NCBI GenBank assembly: GCA_023259055.1 | Contig: JAHFQZ010000004.1 | Location: 62,001-126,000, forward strand | Direction: 5' to 3' | Source: Nitrosomonadales bacterium | Lineage (GTDB): Bacteria > Pseudomonadota > Gammaproteobacteria > Burkholderiales > Gallionellaceae | Length of the DNA: 64,000 nucleotides | Made by a program: the position numbers and the translations under genes | The notes under the pieces: generated by a model | What the model saw: the letters and a program-made list of their open reading frames with translations, nothing else | Told to the model about the DNA's origin: nothing | Databases searched by the model: none | Part shown: positions 1-8,218 of the stretch, piece after piece | How the letters are laid out: every line of letters starts with the position of its first letter | Position numbering within the stretch: the first letter of the stretch is position 1

Positions 1-1317
1 AGCCAGGGTTACATAGGCCGGGCTGGTGGTGTTGTACGCCGGCGAGCTGAAGTTGCTGTATGTGGCACGGCTGCCATCCCTTGCTATCGCCGCGACGGAA
101 ATCACATTCCTGCAGTTTGCCGGGCTGGCATTGGCCACGTCCTGGTTCTCGTTTCCGGCGGCCACCACTACCACTGCGCCTGCGTTCACTACCGCGTCGA
201 TCGTTGTCTGCTCGGCAACGCTGCATGGCCCGATTCCGCCCAGGCTCAGGTTGATGACCTTGGCCGGGTTGGGGTTCGGAATGGTATGCACGCCGGCTGC
301 CCATGTAACCCCGTCTGTAATATCGGACAAATATCCGCCGCCCTTGCCCAGGACGCGGACCGGCAATATCTTCGCGCCGTACGCTCCGCCGATTACCCCA
401 ATGGGAGTAGGAACATTATTGCCGATCGCTGCGATCGTGCCGGCGACATGGGTGCCGTGCCAGGAACTATCCGACACGGGCAGCCCAGAAAAGAACGTGG
501 TCGCGACATCGGCTGCGGTGAGGTAGTCGCCAGTATCGGTCGCGTCGGCGGAAGGTGGAACTAGAGGACTGGTAGGACTAGATGCAGCACAACCACCGGT
601 TGCCGTGATACCGCGAATCCTGCAGTCGGAAATAAAAGTGTATCCCGGTGAAACCAGATTGCCAGTGGCCGGGGAAACCGTGCCGCCGACGCCGACAATA
701 TCCTCATGCGGGGTGATCCCGGTATCGACTACCGCGACGACTACGCCAGTGCCGGTACGGGTGACCCAAGCCGTCTCGAAATCGGCGCCATAGCTGCCAG
801 TGCCACCGGGTGCAGGCGAAGCAACCGCGCTCACCGGCTGCATGCCCCACAGCCCGGGGGTGCCGGTAGGGGTATAGGTGGTGTAGTAGGGGTCGCTTAT
901 GACTTGGGCAGTCATGATTCTGTCTTCTTCGACATACTCGACATTAGCCAGTCTGCCGATCCCTGCGATCGCCCGGTCCATGGCCTGTCTATTTGGCGTG
1001 CCCGGTATCGAGAGCACGTGCGCCCCGTTGGAAAGCGCACGAATTTCGGCCAGGTTTGCTCCTGCCGCAGCTTGCATCTGGCTGATGGTCTGGGCAGCAA
1101 ACGGTCTGTTCATTTCAGCATTGATTTGCGCGACACTCAGGCCTTTGGACAGGAAATTCGGCCTGAGTTTGACGATCAGCCGGTCGCTGACCCGTGGGAC
1201 GTTGTTTGGAGGTACATAATTTGCCTTGCCGGTTCCAGCTGCCAGTGCGGGCAGGCAATTAACCGCCCCGAATACGGAGAGTGTGAGCAATAACGCGTTT
1301 CTGGTATTTTGTTTCAT
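1..1317 (-). CDS. Subtilisin-like serine protease (S8 family), partial
   Basis: A secreted protease whose reading frame runs open from the ATG at 1317 to the window edge, giving 439 codons without a stop. Residues 1-27 are a Sec signal peptide ending in ALAA. Residues about 40-135 resemble an I9-type propeptide (LIVKLRP near the start, VEYVEEDRIM at the end). The catalytic domain shows the Asp motif VVDTGI (D198), the His motif HGTHVAGTIA (H287) and the oxyanion Asn motif AAGNEN. The catalytic Ser motif (GTSMA in the family) must lie beyond the edge. A Shine-Dalgarno-like AGAGGAAG precedes the ATG. The gene lies 51 nt downstream of a lipoprotein gene on the same strand, probably in one transcript. 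Family assignment is firm; the substrate is unknown. Confidence 0.92.
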   Translation of the reverse strand, partial: MKQNTRNALLLTLSVFGAVNCLPALAAGTGKANYVPPNNVPRVSDRLIVKLRPNFLSKGLSVAQINAEMNRPFAAQTISQMQAAAGANLAEIRALSNGAHVLSIPGTPNRQAMDRAIAGIGRLANVEYVEEDRIMTAQVISDPYYTTYTPTGTPGLWGMQPVSAVASPAPGGTGSYGADFETAWVTRTGTGVVVAVVDTGITPHEDIVGVGGTVSPATGNLVSPGYTFISDCRIRGITATGGCAASSPTSPLVPPSADATDTGDYLTAADVATTFFSGLPVSDSSWHGTHVAGTIAAIGNNVPTPIGVIGGAYGAKILPVRVLGKGGGYLSDITDGVTWAAGVHTIPNPNPAKVINLSLGGIGPCSVAEQTTIDAVVNAGAVVVVAAGNENQDVANASPANCRNVISVAAIARDGSRATYSNFSSPAYNTTSPAYVTLA

Positions 1318-1368
1318 GAAGCTTCCTCTTCTGGAATGGAGCAAATAGTGAATTGTTTGCGGCGAACG

Positions 1369-1725
1369 TTAATGCTGATGCCGCATCAGTTTGTCCTGTT
1401 CGACGGCCTGGATTCCCAGTGATGTGCCGTTCGCCCGCAATGCTTTTTCAAATGATGTGAAGGAATGATTCTCCGGCAGGCTTATTTGGTAGATCAGGGC
1501 GTTATTGCCGAATTGCCGGAAAAAGACCGGGTGGCAACGGCAGGCTTCGGAAATGACGGATAGCAGTTGTTGGCTGTCCGCTGCCGGTGAGTGGGAAAAG
1601 TGAATGATCGCGCGGACAGACGGCTGTGTTGTGCCGGCATGCCCTTCGGAGGGCAGAGCATCTTTTGTCGCATGAGCACAGCCGATCAGCAGACACCCTA
1701 TCAATGAAAACGCCAGCTTATTCAC
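1369..1725 (-). CDS. Small lipoprotein resembling a subtilase propeptide (I9-like)
   Basis: A 118-residue protein with a lipoprotein signal (hydrophobic segment then LIGC, Cys16), so it should be membrane-anchored. The mature part looks like one small alpha/beta domain. By eye it parallels the propeptide region of the adjacent protease: a beta strand (RAIIHF), a helix (QQLLSVIS), a second strand (LIYQISLP), a helix (SFEKALRANG) and a final strand with V-E-x-D-x-x-M, matching VEEDRIM of the protease. This suggests a stand-alone inhibitor or folding helper for the protease encoded 51 nt downstream. That role is inferred from similarity and position; no experimentally known family was recognised with certainty. 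Confidence 0.6.
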   Translation of the reverse strand: MNKLAFSLIGCLLIGCAHATKDALPSEGHAGTTQPSVRAIIHFSHSPAADSQQLLSVISEACRCHPVFFRQFGNNALIYQISLPENHSFTSFEKALRANGTSLGIQAVEQDKLMRHQH

Positions 1726-1926
1726 TATTCAGTAACCGCCGTGCTTTGTTTGTTAAAAATATCCATTTTGTTGCCGTATGCCGGCACCAATTAAATACCA
1801 GGCCGGAAGCGGCACAACGTTATTCGAACCGGGTACCTCCGTCAAGCATCTTGATGTTGAAAGCAAACAGAAATGTTGAATAATCCTGAAGCCAGACCGC
1901 CCGGCAGCCTGTCCCCACAAAAAGAT

Positions 1927-1955
1927 TTGCAAAAGCTCGCTTGAGCCACTAGAAT
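1927..1955 (+). promoter_or_regulatory. Sigma-70-type promoter of rpsT
   Basis: TTGCAA (1927-1932) and TAGAAT (1950-1955) are separated by exactly 17 nt and lie 40 nt upstream of the rpsT start, which also has an AAGGAG ribosome binding site at 1983-1988. The rest of 1726-1926 shows no gene or clear signal. Confidence 0.6.
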
Positions 1956-1994
1956 GCGCGCCTTTCCGTTGTACCGAATTCTCAAGGAGTAGTC

Positions 1995-2258
1995 ATGGCA
2001 AATAGCGCACAAGCCCGCAAGCGTGCACGTCAGGCAGTTAAACAGAATGCTCATAACAGCAGTCTGCGCTCGGAATTGCGCACTGCGGTTAAGAAGGTCG
2101 TCAAAGCGATTGAAGCGGGCGACAAGGCCGCCGCTCAAGCCGTTTACAAAGATTCCGTCAGCGCAGTGGACAGCATCGCCGACAAGAAGATCATCCACAA
2201 GAACAAGGCCGCTCGACACAAGAGCCGCTTGTCTGCGGCAATCAAGGCGATGGCATAA
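1995..2258 (+). CDS. rpsT: 30S ribosomal protein S20
   Basis: An 87-residue basic protein of normal length for S20, which binds 16S rRNA in the small ribosomal subunit. It starts [13 protein letters not shown] and carries the typical helical, Lys/Arg-rich sequence with a conserved [16 protein letters not shown] stretch near the C-terminus. A strong AAGGAG lies 6 nt before the ATG. The gene is monocistronic as far as can be seen, with its own promoter upstream and a hairpin terminator directly after it. Confidence 0.97.
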   Translation: MANSAQARKRARQAVKQNAHNSSLRSELRTAVKKVVKAIEAGDKAAAQAVYKDSVSAVDSIADKKIIHKNKAARHKSRLSAAIKAMA

Positions 2259-2281
2259 GCGCCAGGCCACTTTGATTTACC

Positions 2282-2318
2282 GCAAACAAGCCGGCAGCAA
2301 TGTCGGCTTGTTTGCTTT
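2282..2318 (+). terminator. Hairpin terminator after rpsT
   Basis: Perfect 12-bp inverted repeat (GCAAACAAGCCG at 2282-2293, CGGCTTGTTTGC at 2304-2315) with a 10-nt loop, followed by a short TTT run. The T-run is weak, so termination may be partial. Confidence 0.65.
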
Positions 2319-2362
2319 GTGGGGCTGTTTGCATCAATATACGCCACTTGAATTTTTTGCAT

Positions 2363-2381
2363 ACGGCGGCTTGTCCGCCGT
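2363..2381 (+). repeat. Short hairpin upstream of argD
   Basis: ACGGCGG (2363-2369) and CCGCCGT (2375-2381) can pair around a 5-nt loop. It lies 19 nt before the argD start, close to where a leader or ribosome binding site would be. No T-run follows, so it is not a typical terminator; an effect on argD translation is possible but unproven. Confidence 0.35.
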
Positions 2382-2400
2382 CTTTGTTTAGGAACTCTGT

Positions 2401-3573
2401 ATGTCACACGTGATGAACACTTATGCACGGCTCCCCGTCACTTTTGTGCGCGGCGAAGGCGCGTGGCTGTGGGATACCGAAGGCAAGCGTTATCTGGACG
2501 CGCTGTCCGGCATCGCCGTGAATACCTTGGGACATGCGCATCCGCGCTTCACCGCCGCGCTGAATGAACAGATCGGCAAGCTGATCCATTGCTCCAATAT
2601 CTATCAAGTGAATGGGCAGGAATTGCTGGCCGACAAGCTGTGCAGCCTGACTGACATGCAGGAGGTGTTTTTCTGCAACTCCGGCTGCGAGGCGAACGAG
2701 GCCGCTATCAAGCTGGCGCGCATGTACGGCCATCAGCAGGGCATCGAATCTCCCGCCATCATCGTGATGGAAAAGGCGTTTCACGGGCGTACGCTGGCGA
2801 CCCTTTCCGCCACCGGCAACCGCAAGGTGCAGGCGGGCTTCGAGCCGCTGGTCAGCGGTTTTGTGCGCGTGCCCTACGACGACCTGGAGGCGATCCGCCA
2901 GGTTGCACAGCACAACAGCAATGTGGTTGCGGTGCTGGTAGAGCCGATTCAAGGCGAAGGCGGCATCCGCATGCTGGACATTGATTATCTCGAACAGCTG
3001 CGGCAAATTTGCGACGAGCATAACTGGCTGTTGATGCTGGACGAGGTGCAGTGCGGCATGGCCCGCACCGGCAAATGGTTTGCCTTCCAGCATACCGACA
3101 TCCTGCCTGACGTAATGACGTTGGCCAAGGGGCTCGGCTCCGGTGTGCCGATCGGCGCGTGCCTCACCGCCGGCAAGGCGGCTGGCTTATTCAAATCTGG
3201 CAATCACGGCTCGACGTTCGGCGGCAATCCGCTGGCTTGTACCGCAGGCCTGACCACGTTGAATATCATCGAGCAGGACAAATTGCTGGCGCATGCCGAC
3301 AGCCTCGGCCGGTTCATATGGCAGGGACTTGTCACCGCATTGCAGGGTGTTAACGGCGTCAAGGAGATTCGCGGGCAGGGGCTGATGATCGGTATCGAGC
3401 TCGAAAAACCTTGCGGCGACCTGGTCAAGCTGGCGCTTGCCAAAGGGCTGTTGACCAACGTCACCGCCGAAAACGTGATCCGCCTGTTGCCGCCGCTGGT
3501 CATGTCGAAAGACGAGGCGCAGCAACTGCTGGATATATTGTGCCCGCTGATAAAAGATTTCATGCAATCCTGA
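2401..3573 (+). CDS. argD: Acetylornithine aminotransferase
   Basis: A 390-residue PLP-dependent class III aminotransferase converting N-acetylglutamate semialdehyde to N-acetylornithine in arginine biosynthesis (ArgD proteins may also act as succinyldiaminopimelate transaminases). Diagnostic features are the N-terminal GxGAWLWDTEGKRYLDALSG region, FCNSGCEANEAAIKLAR for phosphate binding, LDEVQCGMARTGK, and the PLP lysine in TLAKGLGSG (K243). Length is normal. It is followed after 13 nt by argF and then argG, so three arginine steps are clustered and probably cotranscribed. Confidence 0.95.
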   Translation: MSHVMNTYARLPVTFVRGEGAWLWDTEGKRYLDALSGIAVNTLGHAHPRFTAALNEQIGKLIHCSNIYQVNGQELLADKLCSLTDMQEVFFCNSGCEANEAAIKLARMYGHQQGIESPAIIVMEKAFHGRTLATLSATGNRKVQAGFEPLVSGFVRVPYDDLEAIRQVAQHNSNVVAVLVEPIQGEGGIRMLDIDYLEQLRQICDEHNWLLMLDEVQCGMARTGKWFAFQHTDILPDVMTLAKGLGSGVPIGACLTAGKAAGLFKSGNHGSTFGGNPLACTAGLTTLNIIEQDKLLAHADSLGRFIWQGLVTALQGVNGVKEIRGQGLMIGIELEKPCGDLVKLALAKGLLTNVTAENVIRLLPPLVMSKDEAQQLLDILCPLIKDFMQS

Positions 3574-3586
3574 TTGGTAACGAGTC

Positions 3587-4522
3587 ATGTCGACAAAAAA
3601 ACCAGCGCCGGTGAAACACTTTCTGCAGTTCAAGGATTTGACCCGTGAAGAGCTTGAATACCTGTTCGAGCGCACCCGCGTCATCAAGCAGAAATTCAAG
3701 GCCTACCAGCAGTATTGGCCGCTGACTGACCGCACGCTGGTGATGATCTTCGAGAAGGCCAGCACGCGCACGCGCCTGTCTTTCGAGGCCGGGATGCAGC
3801 AGCTCGGCGGTGCGGCGATCTACCTGAACACGCGCGATTCGCAACTGGGGCGCGGCGAGCCGGTGGAAGACGCAGGGCAGGTGATTTCGCGCATGTGCGA
3901 CATCGTGATGATCCGCACTTTCGAGCAGAGCATCATCGAGCGTTTTGCAGCGCATTCGCGCGTGCCGGTGATCAACGGCCTGACCAACGAATACCACCCC
4001 TGCCAGGTGCTGGCGGACATCTACACCTATATCGAGCATCGCGGCAGCATCAAGGGCAAGACCGTGGCATGGATCGGCGATTCCAACAATATGTGCAACA
4101 CCTGGCTGCAAGCGGCCGAGGTGCTGGATTTCAACGTGCATGTCTCGACCCCGCCCGGCTATGAAGTCGAGCCGGAGCGCGCCGGGTTGTTCGGCGAGGA
4201 TCACTACGAGGAATTCGCCGACCCGATGAAAGCCGCGCGCGGCGCCGACCTTGTGACCACCGACGTATGGACCAGCATGGGCTTCGAGGCAGAGAACGAA
4301 GAACGCATGAAGGATTTCGCCGACTGGCAGGTGGATGAGGACATGATGCGCGTGGCAGCAAAAGACGCGCTGTTCATGCACTGCCTGCCCGCGCATCGCG
4401 GCGAGGAAGTTTCCGCCGGAGTTATCGACGGCCCGGAAAGCGTGGTATGGGACGAGGCAGAGAACAGGCTGCATGTGCAGAAAGCGCTGATGGAATATTT
4501 ACTGTTGGGGCGAATCGAGTAG
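3587..4522 (+). CDS. argF: Ornithine carbamoyltransferase
   Basis: A 311-residue cytosolic enzyme making citrulline from ornithine and carbamoyl phosphate. It shows the carbamoyl phosphate motif STRTR, the HPCQVLAD segment, and HCLPAHRG with the catalytic Cys near the C-terminus. It begins 13 nt after argD. Its TAG stop codon (4520-4522) lies inside the left arm of a perfect 24-bp inverted repeat that fills most of the argF-argG gap. Confidence 0.96.
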   Translation: MSTKKPAPVKHFLQFKDLTREELEYLFERTRVIKQKFKAYQQYWPLTDRTLVMIFEKASTRTRLSFEAGMQQLGGAAIYLNTRDSQLGRGEPVEDAGQVISRMCDIVMIRTFEQSIIERFAAHSRVPVINGLTNEYHPCQVLADIYTYIEHRGSIKGKTVAWIGDSNNMCNTWLQAAEVLDFNVHVSTPPGYEVEPERAGLFGEDHYEEFADPMKAARGADLVTTDVWTSMGFEAENEERMKDFADWQVDEDMMRVAAKDALFMHCLPAHRGEEVSAGVIDGPESVVWDEAENRLHVQKALMEYLLLGRIE

Positions 4523-4572
4523 GAGCGGGCCATGCCCGCGAAAAGGTGTTCGCGGGCATGGCCCGCTCCTAC
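4519..4572. repeat. Perfect 24-bp palindromic repeat between argF and argG
   Basis: Arms 4519-4542 and 4549-4572 are exact inverted copies around a 6-nt loop; the core reads GGAGCGGGCCATGCCCGCG. It overlaps the argF stop codon. No T-run follows, so it is more like a REP-type dispersed element than a terminator. In mRNA it would form a very stable hairpin that could protect the argF 3' end or attenuate argG. Confidence 0.85.
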
Positions 4573-4604
4573 CCTGCTGTTTGAAAATTAATCAGGAACT
4601 AATC

Positions 4605-5831
4605 ATGAGTGGAATCAAAAAAGCTGTCCTCGCCTATTCCGGCGGACTCGACACCTCGGTCATCCTTAAATGGCTGCAAGACACGTATAAATGCGAAGTC
4701 ATTACCTTCACTGCCGACATCGGCCAAGGTGAGGAGCTGGAACCGGCACGCGCCAAGGCTTTGAAGATGGGCATCAAGCCGGAAAATATTTTCATCGACG
4801 ATATGCGTGAAGAATTCGTGCGTGATTTTGTGTTCCCGATGTTCCGCGCCAACACCGTGTATGAAGGCGAATACCTGCTCGGCACTTCCATCGCGCGCCC
4901 GCTGATTGCCAAGCGCCTGATCGAGATCGCCGCCAAGACCGGCGCTCAGGCCATCTCGCATGGCGCGACCGGCAAGGGCAACGACCAGGTGCGTTTCGAA
5001 CTGGGCGCTTACGCGCTGAACCCGAACATCAAAGTCATCGCACCGTGGCGCGAATGGGACTTATTGTCGCGCGAGAAACTGATGGCTTACGCCGAGAACG
5101 CCGGCATACCCATCGACATGAAACACAAGCAGGGCGGTTCGCCCTACTCGATGGATGCGAACCTGCTGCACATTTCCTTCGAAGGCCGCCATCTGGAAAA
5201 TCCCGCTGCAGAAGCCGAAGAGAGCATGTGGCGCTGGACGGTTTCGCCGGAGAAAGCGCCGGATGCCGCCGAATATCTGGACATCGAATTCGCGCAGGGC
5301 GACATCGTGGCGCTGAACGGCACGAAGATGACCCCGGCGAAAACGCTTGCCAAACTCAATGAGCTAGGCGGCAAGCACGGTATCGGACGTCTCGACCTGG
5401 TGGAGAACCGCTATGTCGGCATGAAATCTCGCGGCTGCTACGAGACCCCCGGCGGTACGATCATGCTCAAGGCGCACCGCGCCATCGAGTCGATCACGCT
5501 GGACCGGGAAGTGGCGCACCTGAAAGACGACCTGATGCCGCGCTACGCATCGATGATTTACAACGGCTACTGGTGGTCGCCGGAACGCCGCGCATTGCAG
5601 ACCCTGATCGACCATACCCAGCAGAGCGTGAACGGCTGGGTGCGCGTCAAGCTGTACAAGGGCAACGTGATCGTGGTCGGGCGCGACTCCAAAACCGATT
5701 CGCTGTTCGACCCGACCATCGCTACTTTTGAAGATGACAAGGGTGCATACGATCAAAAGGATGCGGCTGGATTTATCAAGCTGAACGCATTGCGCATGCG
5801 CATCGCGGCGAATCTGCACAAGAAAAAATAA
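4605..5831 (+). CDS. argG: Argininosuccinate synthase
   Basis: A 408-residue enzyme joining citrulline and aspartate with ATP. The start at 4605 is chosen because the family begins just before [14 protein letters not shown], the PP-loop ATP site, and because CAGGAA lies at a suitable distance; an in-frame ATG at 4581 would add eight unlikely residues. Other family marks are [24 protein letters not shown] and [17 protein letters not shown]. It follows argF across the palindromic repeat. Confidence 0.96.
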   Translation: MSGIKKAVLAYSGGLDTSVILKWLQDTYKCEVITFTADIGQGEELEPARAKALKMGIKPENIFIDDMREEFVRDFVFPMFRANTVYEGEYLLGTSIARPLIAKRLIEIAAKTGAQAISHGATGKGNDQVRFELGAYALNPNIKVIAPWREWDLLSREKLMAYAENAGIPIDMKHKQGGSPYSMDANLLHISFEGRHLENPAAEAEESMWRWTVSPEKAPDAAEYLDIEFAQGDIVALNGTKMTPAKTLAKLNELGGKHGIGRLDLVENRYVGMKSRGCYETPGGTIMLKAHRAIESITLDREVAHLKDDLMPRYASMIYNGYWWSPERRALQTLIDHTQQSVNGWVRVKLYKGNVIVVGRDSKTDSLFDPTIATFEDDKGAYDQKDAAGFIKLNALRMRIAANLHKKK

Positions 5832-5845
5832 AAGCGGAAGACATC

Positions 5846-6337
5846 ATGATCCACGAACTGAGCGGCGACATTTTGTTCAGCGGTGCAAAAGCAATCGCGC
5901 AGGGTGTTGCACCCAACGATGATTTTCATCATGGCTTGGCCCTGCAACTACGCGAACGCATGCCTTCCATGTACAAGGATTTTCGTCACTTCTGCCAGAC
6001 CAAACATCCGAAGGCGGGCGGGGTGTGGAGCTGGATGAGCGCAGACGGCCGTTTCATCGTCAATCTGTTCACCCAGGATGGCGCATACGACCACGGCAGC
6101 AAACCCGGACGCGCCAAGATTAGCCACGTGAATCATTCGCTGCATGCGTTGGGTGACTTCCTGAAGAAAGAAAAAATCAGCAGCCTTGCCTTGCCACGCC
6201 TGGCTTGCGGCATGACAGGTCTGGATTGGGATGAAGTCAAACCGCTGATCGAAAAGCATCTCGGCGATCTCGGCATACCTGTATACATATATGCCAATTA
6301 TCAAAAAGGCGTAAAAGCCGCCGAACCACCAAAATAA
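5846..6337 (+). CDS. Macro-domain protein (TARG1/ALC1-like)
   Basis: A 163-residue single-domain protein. GDILFSGAKAIAQGVAP at the N-terminus is the usual macro-domain beta1-alpha1 region, and LALPRLACGMTGLDWDEVKP near residues 115-135 matches the ADP-ribose-binding loop of the TARG1/ALC1 branch (PRxxCGxxGLDW). Such proteins bind or remove ADP-ribose, including from DNA in the DarG relatives. No DarT-like toxin partner is adjacent. It begins 14 nt after argG and is followed by ppnP, so it may be cotranscribed with the arginine genes. Family is clear; the physiological substrate is not. Confidence 0.8.
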   Translation: MIHELSGDILFSGAKAIAQGVAPNDDFHHGLALQLRERMPSMYKDFRHFCQTKHPKAGGVWSWMSADGRFIVNLFTQDGAYDHGSKPGRAKISHVNHSLHALGDFLKKEKISSLALPRLACGMTGLDWDEVKPLIEKHLGDLGIPVYIYANYQKGVKAAEPPK

Positions 6338-6360
6338 CCAAACATGGGAGAGGAAATAGC

Positions 6361-6672
6361 ATGTCGCAATTCAATGACGTCAGCGTAGTTAAAAAGGGCA
6401 ATGTATTCTTCGACGGCAAGTGTGTGTCGCATTCGGTATTGTTTGCCGATGGCACGCGCAAGACGGTCGGCGTGATTTTGCCCAGTACGCTCACTTTCAA
6501 TGTCAGCACACCAGAGCTGATGGAAATCACCTCGGGGACCTGCCGCGTGAAGATCGGCGATGAGCCTGATTTCAAGACGTATGCTGCGGGTAGCAAGTTC
6601 TCCGTCCCCGCAAACAGCCGCTTTGTGATTGAAGCGAATGAGGTGGTCAACTATGTTTGCAATTTCGGCTAA
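6361..6672 (+). CDS. ppnP: Pyrimidine/purine nucleoside phosphorylase
   Basis: A 103-residue cupin-fold protein of the DUF1255/YaiE family, which phosphorolyses several nucleosides. Recognisable marks are the start (MSQFNDVSVVKKGNVFFDGK), TRKTVGVILPSTLTFN, the EITSGTCRVKI strand pair and FSVPANSRFVI. An AGAGGAAA ribosome binding site precedes the ATG. It is downstream of the macro-domain gene with a 23-nt gap. Pairing of an ADP-ribose-binding protein with a nucleoside phosphorylase hints at nucleotide salvage, but this is only context. Confidence 0.88.
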   Translation: MSQFNDVSVVKKGNVFFDGKCVSHSVLFADGTRKTVGVILPSTLTFNVSTPELMEITSGTCRVKIGDEPDFKTYAAGSKFSVPANSRFVIEANEVVNYVCNFG

Positions 6673-6683
6673 AAGGACTTCTA

Positions 6684-6822
6684 GTCCACGAAAAACACGA
6701 AAGGCACGAAAGACAAGCAATCATTTAAGTCGGTTATATAAGTTGCGTTCTGGATATTAGCCTGACACTTGGCTTCTCTTTAATATTTGGTTTGTTCGTG
6801 TTTTTCGTGCCTTTCGTGGACA
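6684..6822. repeat. Inverted pair of 9-nt-period CACGAAA triplets, locus 1
   Basis: CACGAAA occurs at 6687, 6696 and 6705, exactly 9 nt apart. The complementary heptamer TTTCGTG follows on the same strand at 6803 and 6812, with GTTCGTG at 6794, again 9 nt apart. The two blocks are inverted copies separated by about 82 nt, filling the ppnP-yajQ gap. A transcript could fold into a long stem. A second locus with the same heptamer lies at 27203-27308. Confidence 0.85.
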
Positions 6823-6856
6823 GTGTTTGTTTTTCATTTTCTAGCAGGGATACATC

Positions 6857-7345
6857 ATGCCAACCTTCGATATCGTTTCAGAAGTAGACAAGACAGAAGT
6901 AAAAAATGCGATCGAGCAGACCAACAAGGAAGTCAGTACCCGCTTCGACTTCAAAGGCTCGGATGCGCGCGTGGAGCAGGCCGAACTCAAGCTCACCGTG
7001 TGGGCTGATAACGAATTCCAGCTGGACCAGGTGCAGGACATCCTGAATGCCAAACTGACCAAGCGCGGTGTGGACATCAAGTGCCTGGAGATCAGCGACA
7101 AGATCGAAAAAGTCAGCGGCAACAAGGTGAAACGCGGCTGTGAGGTCAAGGTCGGCGTGGAAATCGAACTGGCGAAAAAAATCGTCAAGCACATCAAGGA
7201 CAGCAAGTTGAAAGTGCAGGCCAGCATTCAGGGCGACACCGTCCGGATCACCGGCAAGAAACGTGATGATCTGCAAGAGGCAATCGCCTTCGTCAAAAAA
7301 ACCATCACCGATTTTCCGTTGCAGTATCAAAACTTCCGCGATTAA
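6857..7345 (+). CDS. yajQ: YajQ-family nucleotide-binding protein
   Basis: A 162-residue protein with the UPF0234/YajQ pattern throughout: [46 protein letters not shown] and [19 protein letters not shown], ending in the conserved [11 protein letters not shown]. YajQ proteins have two ferredoxin-like domains, and members in some bacteria bind cyclic di-GMP. Length is exactly typical. It follows the inverted CACGAAA repeat locus. Confidence 0.95.
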   Translation: MPTFDIVSEVDKTEVKNAIEQTNKEVSTRFDFKGSDARVEQAELKLTVWADNEFQLDQVQDILNAKLTKRGVDIKCLEISDKIEKVSGNKVKRGCEVKVGVEIELAKKIVKHIKDSKLKVQASIQGDTVRITGKKRDDLQEAIAFVKKTITDFPLQYQNFRD

Positions 7346-7388
7346 ACCCGCGGATAGACAGAACGACACTGCTGATTCCTGTTTACCC

Positions 7389-8192
7389 ATGCGCCTGACA
7401 TCGAACCATCTGCTTTGTGCAGGCGTACTCCTGCTGGGCTTTGCTTGCGCGGCTCGCGCGGCTGACACTGCACCATCCTATCCGGAAATGTTGGTGGATG
7501 ACGTCAAGCACGTCATCACCTCACCCTCACGCTGGCAAGAAAAGGAATGGCAGGATTTTGGGCTCGCAGCGATCAGCATTGTTGGTGTTGCTGCGATAAT
7601 TGACCGTCCTGTGCGTGATGAGATGCTCCGTCGTGCGCCCAATAACAACCGTTTTATGCTCAAGGTGGAACGCTTTGGCGCAGAATATTCGGTTGTCGTG
7701 GTGGGCGGATTTTTCCTGGCCGGGGCGATGGGCAACGAAACAGCAATGGAGGTTGCGCAGGACGGGATCGCCGCAAGCCTTATCGCCAGCGGCTTGATCA
7801 CTCCCGCGATTAAAATTATCGTGGGGCGCGCCCGCCCGCGCGAAGACGTCGGCATCGCGAAATTTCACCCGTTCAGCATTGGGTATTCCTCGAACTCCTC
7901 GTTTCCCTCCGGCCACACCACCGAGGCTTTTGCCATGGCCTCTGTCATCGCCAACCACTATGAAGAAACCTGGGTGACCTGCGCTTCATACTCGGTGGCC
8001 GGTCTGGTCGGCGTGGCGCGCATGTACCACCATGCCCACTTCGCCTCGGATGTATTGGCGGGTGGATTGATCGGAACACTGGTCGGAAAAAGCGTGGTGG
8101 CCCACAACAAACAGATGCGCTCAGGCCAAGTGGCACTGCTGCCGGAAATTACACCGGGCATGGTAGGCGTGCGCGTGGTCGGCAAATTCTAG
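7389..8192 (+). CDS. PAP2-family phosphatase, exported or membrane-bound
   Basis: A 267-residue protein. The start at 7389 is chosen because it yields a clean signal peptide (ending CAARA-A); an in-frame ATG at 7263 would overlap yajQ. The acid phosphatase motifs are complete: KIIVGRARP (KX6RP), SFPSGHT (PSGH) and RMYHHAHFASDV (RX5HX3D with the catalytic His). Hydrophobic segments around residues 45-65, 85-105 and 225-245 suggest membrane association. Likely substrates are lipid phosphates or undecaprenyl pyrophosphate, as in relatives. It is convergent with the TolC-like gene, 26 nt away. Confidence 0.85.
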   Translation: MRLTSNHLLCAGVLLLGFACAARAADTAPSYPEMLVDDVKHVITSPSRWQEKEWQDFGLAAISIVGVAAIIDRPVRDEMLRRAPNNNRFMLKVERFGAEYSVVVVGGFFLAGAMGNETAMEVAQDGIAASLIASGLITPAIKIIVGRARPREDVGIAKFHPFSIGYSSNSSFPSGHTTEAFAMASVIANHYEETWVTCASYSVAGLVGVARMYHHAHFASDVLAGGLIGTLVGKSVVAHNKQMRSGQVALLPEITPGMVGVRVVGKF

Positions 8193-8218
8193 GGGCGCTG
8201 GCAATACGGAGCTTTTTG

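Noticed and set aside
706-1293. Open plus-strand frame of 195 codons
   Set aside because: It is the complement of the S8 protease, whose minus-strand frame has a signal peptide and catalytic motifs.
3560-4474. Long minus-strand frame opposite argF
   Set aside because: Antisense shadow of a clear argF; no recognisable domain.
6684-6822. Possible small CRISPR array (heptamer repeats)
   Set aside because: Repeats are 7 nt with 2-nt gaps, inverted in the second half, with no spacers and no cas genes.
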